The translations under genes were made by a program, and so were the position numbers. From Sabellastarte sp. h YS-2021 (lineage: Eukaryota; Annelida; Polychaeta; Sabellida; Sabellidae), in assembly GCA_964017235.1 (NCBI GenBank), contig OZ024933.1, forward strand, positions 10,605,962-10,669,961: a stretch of DNA of 64,000 bases, given 5' to 3'. Of the stretch, positions 11,230 through 22,599 are shown one piece after another (position 1 is the stretch's first letter; each line of letters begins with the position of its first letter). The notes beneath the pieces are model-generated. The model saw only the letters and a list, made by a program, of their open reading frames with translations, was not told where the DNA came from and made no database searches.

Positions 11230-13250
11230 TAGGTCTGACCTTAGAGATATGCCTTTTGTGAAATGTCCAGCAAATTCTGTCTCACTGCTTTATGATCAGT
11301 ACGTACATGACTTGAGTTGTATCCTCGATAGGCATGCTCCTCTTGTGTCTAGTTTGAAGATGAAACAGCATGCTGACTGGCTGTCAGTGAGCTATTGCCT
11401 TGCAAAGTCACTCAGACATCAATTTGAACGTGCTTGGCGAAAAGATAAAAGTCAATACAACAGGAGTCGTCTTCAGCGTCAAATCGCCTGGTGTAATCAT
11501 CTGGCCAACAGGGACAAGACTGTCTATTATAGAAAACTTATCTCCAACAACAGCCATGATGCCAAGAAACTATGGCAGGAGTTAGTCCTACATAGATCCC
11601 GCAGCACTACTTTGCCCACTTGCGAATCCTCAAAGCCTTTCGCTGATTGTTTTGAAATTTTGTGACAGTTTCACCCCATTTGAGTCTTGCAACATGGTAC
11701 ATCCCCCCTTTGACCCTCCTACATTCACAGTTTTCACACAAGTCACTCAAGATGAAATTGGTAAAATAATCAGTAAATCACCCACCAAATCTGGTTCTGC
11801 TCTCAAATGGTTCTCCTCCTATTTGACAGATCGTTTTCAATCTTGTCCGACCTACAAAAATTGCATTTTGGTGTACCTCAGGGTTCTGTACTGGGTCCTC
11901 TTCTATTCTCTCTTTATACATCTCCCCTTAGTACTCTGATTGGTAAACATAAAGGCGTAAAATTTCATTTCTATGGCGACGATTCACAACTTTATGTCCA
12001 TCTGTCTCACAAGTATGCCTCAGCTGCTTTTGATAAGTTGAACAGATGCCTCCAAGATGTTAAGGGGGGCCACGGTGGCAGAGTGGTAACACTCTTGCCT
12101 CCCACCTCTGCGGCCGGGGTTCGATCCCCGTAATGGCTGTAAGTGGGAAAGCTGGTAGTTGCTTGCCGTTGGTCGGCAGTTTACAGTACAGAACCCTAGC
12201 AAACTATATGTACTGGTTTCCTCTGCCCTTCCAACTACCCGTCGTGATATGACCTGTACAGTGTTGAAAGCAACGTAAAAAACCCCAAATAAACAAATAA
12301 ACCAAGATGTTAAGGAATGGATGTCGACTAGCAAACTTAAACTTAATTCAGATAAAACTGAGTTTATACTTTTTGGCTCCAAGATACAGAGAGAAAGGTT
12401 AAATTATGTTTCCCAATTGATATCTTGTGTAACCCCCTTCACCCCACCAAGTCAGTCAGGAACCTGGGTGTGTGGTTTGACTCTGATTTTTCTTTCTCTA
12501 AACACGTCCAGAATGTTTGTAACAAGTTGCTTTATTCAACTGAGGGATTTTAGAAATATTAGGCAGTTCTAGACTCATGATGCAGCTTTGTTGCTTGCAA
12601 ATGCTTTTGTTAGTAGTTGGTTGGACTACTGTAGCTCACTTTTCAGGAGTCTCTCCAAACTCAATCTTCACAGATTACAGTCTATCCAAAATAGTGCAGC
12701 TAGAATTGTTACAAATTCGAGTAAGTTTACTCGGATAACTCCCATCCTTAGGAAACTCCATTGGCTCCCTATTCAGTTTCACTCAGAGTTCGAGCTGGCT
12801 ACCCTGGTGAACAAGTTTATTCATACTGGCTTCCCTAAATACTTTGCTCCATATCTTTCTACATACCATAGTACCTACAATACTAGACGCAGTCAGAGTG
12901 TTGAAAATTTCCTTAATGTTCCAAAGTTTCAACCTAAAATTTACAAGTCCACTAAGCACTTTGGTTTCACTTTTGCTTTTGATGCTCCTACTGTTTGGAA
13001 TTCACTCCCTGAAGACATTCGTGCATCACCCACTATTGCCTCATTTAGAAAGAAGCTCAAAACGTATCTCTACGCAAAGGCTTATCCTCCTTAGCTCATG
13101 TTCTGTTTTGGTCTCTCCGTGGTGCCGACCTATTTCTGTCCCTGGATTTTGAATTTTGCATATTGCTATTGTTTTGTTGCGCCTTAGAGTCCACAACTCA
13201 GTGGAGATTAAGCACTATAAAAGTCGAATTAGAATTAGAATTATTCAGCT
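11230..13250 (+). pseudogene. CR1/L2-group LINE relic, copy 1, internally deleted and SINE-interrupted
   Basis: The N-terminal linker (WRKDKSQYNRSRLQRQIAW, LANRDKTVYYRKLISNNS) is readable from 11249. A frameshift near 11650 and a deletion between SPTKSG (11780) and LKWFSSYLTDRF (11800) remove most of the RT fingers and palm. The next blocks are PQGSVLGPLLFSLYTSPL (about 11876-11930) and YGDDSQLYVHL (about 11970-12003, where active enzymes usually have YADD). The 3' portion has LDYCSSLFRSL, LHRLQSIQNSAARIV, RKLHWLPIQF and FAFDAPTVWNSLPEDIR, ending YLYAKAYPP at 13094. The 3' end ttgcgccttagagtcc...attaagcactataaaagtc finishes in a (gaatta)n tail typical of this group. Confidence 0.85.
12066..12301 (+). 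mobile_element. tRNA-derived SINE, family 1, inserted in the L2-like LINE
   Basis: Head ggccacggtggcagagtggt (box A) and ggggttcgatccccgta (box B), body ending gtaaaaaaccccaaataaac. The 14-bp target-site duplication ccaagatgttaagg is at 12052-12065 and 12302-12315. Removing the insert rejoins the LINE frame (CLQDVK then EWMSTSKLKLN), so the SINE came later. Confidence 0.95.
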
Positions 13251-13667
13251 ACTTTGGGGTTAGCTATAACATCATAAAATTTTTGAGTTAGCATGAACAC
13301 AGAGTAAGGGTGGTGTTCCACTGGAGCCATCCCTACAACTGACCCTATGATTCCATTGAGTCCGTTAGCTTAGTTTCAGTTCAGGGACAAAAATCCAGAA
13401 AAAAAGTGTGGGACATATATGGGTCAGTTTCACCTGCCCGACCGGATGTAAAAGGCTGGAAATTTTATTTTTGTGTAACCAAATAAAACATTTCTTCAGG
13501 TTTTTTAATATATTACAACATACATCTTTTCTACCTGTTAACTTAAAGATTACAATTACATGCACTGGTTTTTCTCATTTCTGGTCATATTTTTACTTCA
13601 TAATGATTTCCTATTTCAGAAATCATTCCCACCATAGCTTCTTACTACTGAACACCGGACCGCCTCT

Positions 13668-13790
13668 CTGGGAACGACTCGGAACATGTCTAATGTCTCA
13701 TGATTTATGCCTTACGGATTGGATGGTGTGCCTTAGAATCCGTTGATACGGAGATTAAGCACCTGGATAACTGATTGATTGATTGATGTA
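13668..13790 (+). mobile_element. LINE/SINE 3' end with (tgat)n tail
   Basis: The stretch gtgccttagaatccgttgat followed by acggagattaagcacc resembles the 3' end of the L2-like LINE at 13180 and 24530, but it ends in (tgat)n. Either a SINE that shares the LINE tail or a 5'-truncated LINE from a related subfamily. Confidence 0.6.
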
Positions 13791-13799
13791 CTGAAAAAT

Positions 13800-15090
13800 G
13801 GACTGCAAATGAGCAAGACACAGATGAAAAAAGAAGGCCACTGCCACAGTGGTTCTCTCTTGCATTAGAATCAGTAATAATGGAGAACTAAAGGATGTAT
13901 AAGGCCTTTGTAACAAGATAACCACGCTTGACATTGAAGAAGGGGTCAAATGTAAAAGTTCCATTTTACATTTAACGTAAAATCACAGCCAATTTGTTTT
14001 CAAAACTAGGCCAAATTACTATTAGACTAGCATTCCTAGCCATAGATATTTCTCTCAAATTTGATTAATCTAGCTGCAATATTTCACATTTTAGAGCGTT
14101 TGCAGGCCAGTATTTTTCATGGTCTGTTTTTTCTTGATGAAGCTAAAGCACCAATAATAAGAGAGAATTGAGGACATTTTAGCATGATAATTCCATTTAA
14201 CCTTGAAGCAGGAATCAAAGGTCAAATTTGACACCTGGAAAAGATTCCCAGGCCATGCCTTCATAAAATTTGTTTTCACTCACATTTCAAACCTCCAGGA
14301 GCAATATTAGGGAGTACAAGGTCTTTTTAATAGGATAACCCCATTTGACATTCAACATGTAATATGGCAGCCATTTTGTATTTAGAACTAGGCCAAAATT
14401 ACTATCAGATTAGCTTATCTAGCCATATATCTTTTGTGCAAATTTAATAAACTAGATTGAATATTTCGTGATTTCGAGCACTTTTATGATTTTCAAACAA
14501 TTGGCTAGGGCGGCCATTTTGTTTTTTTAAATGAGGCCAAAATTATGAACAGACGGGTGTTTATGCCATAGACTTCCCCTCAAAAATTTGGTTTAGAAAT
14601 CTTTGTAAATGAATGAGATGTTAAGGTTTATGTAAAAACATGACAAACGGACGCAATCATGGACACACAAAAGGACGCATGTATTATACAATCTCTCGAC
14701 CACATTGCTTCCCCTTTTCATTGTCTGTCTTTACAATCTGAAGCCATAGCACCAATAATAAGGGGGGAATTAAGGAGCTCTTATTGTGATGACCCCACTT
14801 AAACCCTTTTGACATAAAACATGTGACAATGCGGCCATTTTGGTTTTTGAACTATGCTAAAATTACCATCATCCTAGTTTTTCAAGCCATATAGCTTTTG
14901 TGCAAATTTGATAAAGCTAGCTGGAATGTTTCAAGATTTAGAGCACCTTTATGATTTTCAAACAGTTAGCTATGGTGTTTTTCAAAATGAGGCCAAAATT
15001 TTACAGACACTGTTTTATAGCCATAAACATTCCCTGTCATTTGGTGAAGATATCGTTGTAAAGAAATGAGATATTAAGATTTATGCCAAA
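13800..15090 (+). repeat. Internally repetitive interspersed element, copy 1
   Basis: Several imperfect internal units share blocks such as caccaataataag, ataaccccatttgacatt, gcggccattttg and aggccaaaatt (near 13905, 14150, 14330, 14510, 14755, 14835, 14990). A second copy with the same blocks lies at 61620-62500. No protein is encoded; the class is unknown. Confidence 0.65.
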
Positions 15091-16550
15091 GTGTCCAAAT
15101 TGTAGTTTTGGGGGTGGAGAGTGTGATTTTGGTGGACTCCAGCAGTGCCTGGCGGCAGCTGTGGATTCCCAGATCTCCACTCTGTCAACTTCTGCCTTGA
15201 CTCGCTTGGCTGCTTTTTATGAGAGGTCTGGGTCGCCACAATGACAGAAGCGAAACACATGATTACTCTTTCATAGTTTATTCACTCATCTTGTAACATT
15301 CACAAGTACAATTCATGTTATATTTTGATAACTGAAACTCAGTCACTCTGGGAAAGTGTGAACTCAACTTAGTTCCCAAAATGTTAGTTGTTAAAACGCT
15401 AAACTGTTTATCTTATTCTCCAGCAGTAAGCTGGGTTATTATATCAGTTACTCTACTTGATGTATGGACACACAGACAGATGTACATAGGGAAGGCGTTT
15501 TATTTTCTCCCGACCATGCCCTTCAGCTGCAGGCAGGAGATAACAAGCTGTGTTTATGATAGGATACAAATTGAAGTGATAAGGACAAGACTGGAATTGA
15601 TAAGAAAAAGACTGAAAGTAATAAAACAAGACTCAAAGGGATAAGGACAAGATGGGAAGTTACTAGGACAAGCTGGTTTCCAGGTGGGTGGAGCCACGAT
15701 CAGGATAAAGAGTCAGGGAGGGTCGGTGAAATATCAAATGTGTATATTTTAATATTTTGCCAAGCCAACGCTGCAAACCAGAAAAGTATACCCTAACCGA
15801 TTCTGTAAGCATTGCTCCCCACCCTTGAAAAAATTCTTAGTTACCAACAAGACGGCCCCAGTGGAATGCCCCTATAACCGACAGACAAACATAAGCTCCT
15901 AGTGGAAGCAAATATACATAAATGTCCTTATAAAATATAAAGTAAATATCATTAAACAATCCAGTGTACTTCTTAATTACCCATTCGGTTTTACAAACTT
16001 TCTGTCATCCAAAGAAGATCTAACTGTCTCCACATGGTTGCATAACAAAGGCTCAACTCTAAATTTATTTGCAAATTTCACATTTTGGCACATTTTGTTG
16101 TTTCTAAAGCAATCTGTTTCTAGATCCTGTTTCAGACACTGTCATTGTAAATTGATGTTAGATAAAGATTCCCCTTATGATAAGTATGTGTGTTTTAAAT
16201 AAGGTTAAGTGTGTTTGTTTGAAATTGTCCTCCTCTCAGTATTGTGTGATTAAGACATTTTCTTGATATAGGAGGTTAAATAATTTATCACAATGAAATA
16301 AATTTTGAAAGTATACTAAATAAAATTACCTCAAACAATGAAATACTTTTTGCTTGTGAAAAAACAAAGGAGTTGAGAGAGCAAGATCTTTTGAAAAGCT
16401 TTCATCTGTGATTAGCACTTCAAATAGGTTAACCACAGCAGTATGCATTACAGAGTACACAGATGGCTTGCTGTACATGTCATTAAACACACACATTGTT
16501 TCAGTCAACTTTAGTTTGGGGGAATACTTTCCTCTGAAGACAGCCTGTCA
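15091..16550. other. Unassigned sequence with a short purine-rich repeat
   Basis: At 15570-15675 the phrase ataaggacaagact(gga) recurs four to five times with variation, which makes the short open frame there (15381-15644). No gene recognised in the rest. Confidence 0.4.
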
Positions 16551-16832
16551 ATCATTTGGTATTCATGGTAATGGGAGATTGCAAAGCTGGACTGTCTCTG
16601 CAAAGTTTACAAGGCTCTCTGTTTGATACATGTATGAGTGATTTTTTAATACCACATATCTGTTTGCAAGTTTGAAAATATATCATGCAACATCATTTGG
16701 TATTCATGGTAATGGGAGATTGCAAAGCTGGACTGTCTCTGCAAAGTTTACAAGGCTCTCTGTTTGATACATGTATGAGTGATTTTTTAATACCACATAT
16801 CTGTTTGCAAGTTTGAAAATATATCATGCAAC
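16551..16832 (+). repeat. Perfect 141-bp tandem duplication
   Basis: Units 16551-16691 and 16692-16832 appear identical base for base, starting atcatttggtattcatgg and ending atcatgcaac. Identity with no visible change suggests a recent event or an assembly artefact. Confidence 0.95.
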
Positions 16833-19212
16833 ATTGAGCAAGGCTATGTGTTACCCTACAATGCATAGTTTTATCAATTTTCAAAGTATTCCTGTTTGTA
16901 TATTCTTTAAATATTGCATTGGTGTTACCTTTACTTTACAATGTTTTGTGAATTTGTCACAATTTACTCCTAAAACAAATGTACATGAGTTGAACATGTA
17001 ATTTCTTCTAATATGAATAGCAAAATTGAGAAATAAGGCAAGAATATAACTATAGTTTCTGACATTTATAAAGATTTTTCTCTACTTTGAATCAGCTTTA
17101 GTCTAATGGGTGGAATTGATGTCTAACAAATGTGTCCCCATATCAGATTAGATGGTATCCATACTTCATATATATACATATATAGCGTCACAATGTATTA
17201 CTTGTGCCAACTAATGGCAAGTAGAATGTGTTGACTGTTTCCAAAATACTAAGCTCTTGATCAATATGACTGAAGATATATATCTACTATGAGGTGGTAT
17301 GAAAAGCTTTTTAAAAAAGTGTGAAATTGCTTAATGTCCATAAAGCACTCCTTTCAGTAATATTACCTGACAGCAAAGTATGTCACTTCTATTATTTCTT
17401 GATTGAAAAGTATGTAAAATTCAATTGTAAAATCTTATAAAAATGTTTCCATTGATTTAATAAAAGGGCGTCATGTGAATCAGAATAAGTTTTGACTTTA
17501 ACAGAAATAATAAGCACAATGCTTAAATTTGTTCCATGATGTCAGTGAACAAATATACAATGTTATTAAAACGAATCAAGCCTTATATTTTATTTATTAT
17601 AACTCAGTCGGACCCCCACACAGAAAATCTGTACTGAATCTTAAAATGCTCAGGATTTGTGCCAAATGATAAAGCTAAGCAATCGTGAAATTTCTTTCTT
17701 ATCACAATTCAGATAGAAATTATTCCAGGTCTAGTGTGAGAAAATTGGTCAATAACATAAGTAAACTTTCAACACTATGTGGTAAGCGATAAAAAAGTAT
17801 GAAGAAAGTAGAAATATTGCGAAATATAGTCTAAGGATTGCAACACAAAAGTTATTGGTATGTTTATACTTACATGATGATATCAAATTGCCTTTGTTAT
17901 CAAGAAAAAAATTGACTGAAATTACATATCAGAATACGAATAGTCTTGCTTCAGACCAATATTTATAGAAAAACATTTTCAAAATAAGGTAACAAATACT
18001 TGGTATTAACAAAGTACTCCGGTATTTGTTAAGTGGTATCAGCTCACAAGATGATGCCAGTTCTGGCAGTGTTTTGATACAAAAGCCTATTTATTTACAC
18101 AAAGATCGTGTCAACTGTTAAAAATATCTTGATTACAGTAGAATTCCAGCCTTCAACCAGTCCAGAGTTACAATTATTTGTTACGTAGAATACTTAGCAA
18201 TTCAGGATTTATTGACATTCGATAGGTATTTGCACAGAGAAAACAAATACATTAGTTTAATCTTCACTGGCTTTAGATCTCCATACTTGATTATTTTGGA
18301 GAAGACATATTTCTCCCTTAAGACATATATGCATATATATCTCAGTGAATATTTTTAAATAAAAAAATAAGAAAGTCAAGATCATGTTTATATCTATTTA
18401 CATATTTTCTTTTACTTTATATAGACTTTTGAAACATTAATAAACTGGCTCATCCAGTATCTTTCAACTTTTAAATTTAAAATGTGTTATAGAGATATAA
18501 TGTGTCACAGACTCCCATTCTAAACATGTCTTCATTTTATGTTCAGCCATGTTTCATGGCTTAGCTTGTACTTTAAGCCCCAACCTAGTCATAAGATTTT
18601 GTCAGTAGAATTAATGATGAGTGATTCCCGCCCCAAGGTTAACGTTAAAGGAATAATGCTACATACTGGAAGAATTAAGTAATTGTTTGGTTTACAGCCT
18701 AAGTTTTTTCTGTGTGCTTCTGTCACACCATTGATTTTAGATGAACACTATACATGTGAGATAAGACAAAATAAACATAAAATAATTCCTGACACAAACT
18801 GCATAATTCTTATTCATGGGTGTCTTTTTCTCTGTGTTACTGTGTATGTTATGGGTTTTTAGTTCTTTATCTCAGTTGTGATCAAGATTGCCTTACTCTA
18901 CTTAGTGCATCGTGAATGCCATATGACAAAAACGTCCAATTTGAGAGACAATGTTTACCCACAAAAACATTAAAAACTTTTAATAAATCATATACTGTAT
19001 ATATAACATTTATACTGTGTTTGATATGTTGATTCAACTTTACTGTTAACTAGAGACTGCAACTGTTTTAACTGTGTTATCCGATTCTGAACTGAGCTTG
19101 TTTGCTACTATAATTGAAATTGAATCATACCCCCATCCTAAACAAATGTCACCATGACAATATAAACAAGGCCAATGCCCTGGTAATTTTCTCCCGCAAG
19201 CCTCTGACACCA
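16833..19212. other. Intergenic AT-rich sequence, no gene recognised
   Basis: No open frame above about 60 codons, and no motif or repeat structure beyond short AT-rich runs (for example tatatatacatatatag near 17168). Confidence 0.5.
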
Positions 19213-19668
19213 GGGCCCGTATTCACGAAAGGTCTTAGCCAGGGCTTAGGCTTAAAGTTGAGACTGTTGTCTCAAGTTTCTGCCCAAAAACTGCTAAAAC
19301 ACTTGTCTTAGGCTTAGTGGTATTCACAAAGAATTTAAGCCCGGTCTTAGGCTTAGCCAAGGGCTCAACTTTAAGACTGGTTGGTATTGGGCTTAAATTT
19401 TGTAAAGAGGACTTAAATATGGCCGCCATAAACTTTTCTCCACTTCAAAATTTCAAAGGGCTGTAAATATAGTATAATTACACAAAACACCTCACTAAAG
19501 CAGACCCAGAAAACCACTGTGGGTATATGATAATCTTGGACTTAGCTAAGTCACCCTTTGTGAATACGGTTTTAAGACAAAACTTAGCTGAGACAAAAGT
19601 CTTAACTTTAAGACCACATTTAAGCCTAAGACCTGGCTAAGTCTAAGACCTTTCGTGAATACCGGCCC
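19213..19668 (+). mobile_element. Inverted-repeat (MITE/foldback) element, copy 1
   Basis: Begins gggcccgtattcacgaaagg and ends cctttcgtgaataccggccc, so the ends are inverted repeats. Subterminal sequence (ggcttag, cttaggctta and their complements) extends the inverted arms almost to the middle. No transposase inside. Superfamily uncertain. Confidence 0.8.
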
Positions 19669-19669
19669 T

Positions 19670-20199
19670 GGGCCCGTATTCACGAAAGGTCTTAGGCTTA
19701 AAGTTGAGACTTTTGTCTCAAGTTTCTGCCCAAAAACTGCTAAAACTTTTGTCTTAGACTTAGTGGTATTCACAAAGAATTTAAGACCGGTCTTAGGCTT
19801 AGCCAAGGGCTCAACTCTAATACTGGTCGGTAGTGGGCTTAAGTTTTGTAAAGAGGACTTAAATATGGCCGCCATAAACTTTCTCCACTTCAAAATTTGA
19901 AAGGGCTGTAAATATAGTATAATTACACAAAACACCTCACTAAAGCAGTCTTTGGAAATTTATTTGTGGTAACAAGGTTTTCCATTTCAAAACAGCACTT
20001 ATTCTTAGATAAAATCTGTCAAATGAAGGATATTTGTCACCAATATTATATTTTAAATAGAAATAAAAGGTCTTAGCTAAGTCACCCTTTGTGAATACGG
20101 TTTTAAGAGAAAACTTAGCTGAGACAAAAGTCTTAACTTTAAGACTGGATTTAAGCCTAAGACCTGACTAAGTCTAAGACCCTCCGTGAATACCGGCCC
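19670..20199 (+). mobile_element. Inverted-repeat (MITE/foldback) element, copy 2, head-to-tail with copy 1
   Basis: Same ends as copy 1 (gggcccgtattcacgaaagg ... ccgtgaataccggccct), and shared inner sequence such as taaatatggccgccataaac. The two copies abut. Copy 2 carries roughly 80 extra bases near 19950-20060. Confidence 0.8.
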
Positions 20200-21240
20200 T
20201 AATATACAGTGGACATAAATGACAAGAAATCAGAGTCATACAAGAGAAATCATCAAAGAAGGGTGCCATTAAGCTGAACCACAATCTGGTGACCTAAAAT
20301 AAGGACACTTATAACATTTGTGAAGAAAAAAGCCATTTACTCAGTTTGCACAATGTTAAAAACAGAATATAGCTTTTACACATTTAACTATTGATTATAA
20401 CTCAAACAAGTGATCCACTATTTTAAATTTAATAGCTTTACAGTTATAAATCATTTACGCAATGGTAAATTGGGAAGTACATATTAGTCAGTTAGCTACA
20501 GCTACAACTCTGAAAATATATCCTGGAATCACAAAAGATGCTACCGGAATGTTTTTGGCCACTGTACCTACAGCCAGTGAAATCCAATATTTGGCTTCAT
20601 ATTTTGTTTAACTTAACCGGTGTCATATTGAATTATTCGGTATTTTGCGTAAACATAATACTGATCCAATGTTGACCAAATAATTTTAATAAATGTACCT
20701 TTGTACATATATGAAAGCCAAAAAAGCTTTTCAGCAGCACATGCAAATTTATTGCTGTTTTTTGTCATCAAAACCTGAACAAAGAATATTTCAAGATCAC
20801 ATAATTATTAATAATTCATTTATTCGTTAAGTTGCACAGTGATCATTCAAGCATGTACAATAACACTTCAAACTGAACACAAAACACAGGAAAAAACATG
20901 AGAACTTGACTGTACAGAAATGAGATCAACTATATATTTTTACATATTTTTACATATTATCTGCGAATAAGTCACTCTAACTAGAGCTGAGGAAATCTAT
21001 AATATGAAACAACTTTTACATGAGTTTATGATAGATCTCAGCTCTGTACAGAGAAGGCAGTTATAATATTGACTTAGATTAGACTTTTGTCTAAGTTTTG
21101 TTTTAGTTGGAGATCTTAAATGAACCCCATTTTCCAGAATAGGTGAAGTTTTAGCTTTGGCTAACTCCTAACCTTAAATTTCTTTGAGGCACTCCTTACC
21201 TAAATAAATAAACACATACATAATTTGAAAGTGTATAAGT
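20200..21240. other. Intergenic sequence, no gene recognised
   Basis: AT-rich, no open frame of note and no repeat recognised. Confidence 0.45.
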
Positions 21241-21249
21241 GGATTTTTC

Positions 21250-22550
21250 AATGCAAAACTTGAATGTTTCTATTTTCTCAATTATCCACTAAACAGTAAG
21301 CAGATAATTCTTGCTTGACGGGTTGCCAATGCAAATACATAAATTTAGTTCATGTAGCACTTCTTGCTCCAATTACAATAAATAAATCATCCTAAATAGT
21401 TTTTACATGCATTATCTAGGCCAAAAGCATGATCTCATTTACAGAAAGAAAACAAATAAAATAGTTACCTATCCCAGTGGCAAACATACAATTTGTAATA
21501 CAAACATACATAGATCTAAAACTATTCAATATATTAGTATTGCAAGTTATTACTTATTGTCACGTAATCCCTTCTAGTGAGCTCTGTGTCACAACTCTGT
21601 AAATATATTTTAGTGAAATATGAACATATGCAAGAGTTACATTCAACACCATGACTTACCAGGTAAACCTATAATTTTTTTTCTGAAGATAGCCTGTGAA
21701 GTGACATGTATGTACAATATACAAAAGCAGTGAAAACATTTATCAAGAACACATAGTCAACAGGTGGCGTACAAGTCACTATTAGCACAAAACATGTTAC
21801 ATGTGGGAATACACATTAACTAACATCTACAGACAACTCACAGAATTTTAATTTTTAGTTTAACTTAATAATGGTGGTGTCACATTGTTGTGCTTCTACT
21901 ATATATATGTATAAACATCTTAAGTCATGTTCCATAATTTTCAGAAATATTTCCTTGTCAACAAATCTCTAAAAATTTGAACATTATTTTGACATTGATT
22001 CAGACAGTATTTTGTGATATTGTGAACATATTTTACTTTGACAATATAATGCTCCTATTCCATTTCATTAACACAGAAAACAATTTCTTACATTTGAAGG
22101 ATTATAAGTAAAGACATATTTCAAAAGATATGGGCAATATACCAAGTTGTAATCTTACAATTAAACTTCTTTGATATATTCACTTAATTGTACACAAAAG
22201 TTAAGCCTCAGGCTTAACTGAGACGATTGGCGAATATGCCACCTGTTGTAGAAATGTAAAGAATATATAGTAATGCAAATTTCAAGATATAAAATATCTC
22301 AAAGGATTTAAAAGTTTTAAAGCTAATTAAAGTGCCATACAAAACTCCATTATCCCAATGTCCTTATCCTTATTGTTTGGTGATAAAACAGATATTATAT
22401 TCTTAAATTATTGTATGTTAAATGTAAACTTTACTCTCATCATGATTCTACGATAGAGGTTACACTCTACAATTTCAATTTTTAAGTTTACTTAATTTAC
22501 ATTTTACACATTCTGACATAAAAATATTCAGATCGGATTGTAAAGTATGC
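21250..22550 (+). repeat. Old segmental duplication, copy 2, left part
   Basis: Matches the 5870-6300 part of copy 1: gccaatgcaaatacataaat (21326; gccaatgcaaatatataatt at 5932), ttagttcatgtagcacttct and ggccaaaagcatgatctcat. An L2-like LINE sits between this part and the rest of the copy. Confidence 0.55.
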
Positions 22551-22599
22551 TCAAAAAAATTTGGAGAAGTTCTGTCCCACAAGATGAGAAAGTGTGTTT

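Noticed and set aside
12066..12130. tRNA gene at the SINE head
   Set aside because: The box A and B promoter elements are present, but the sequence continues into a SINE body with a target-site duplication and cannot fold as a proper tRNA. The same holds for the heads at 7650, 29390, 44914 and 47830.
15381..15644. 87-aa ORF
   Set aside because: Its C-terminal half translates a short tandem repeat; no homology recognised.
19546..19935. Minus-strand ORF of 129 aa in the foldback elements
   Set aside because: It repeats with the inverted-repeat units and both strands give similar peptides; structural artefact.
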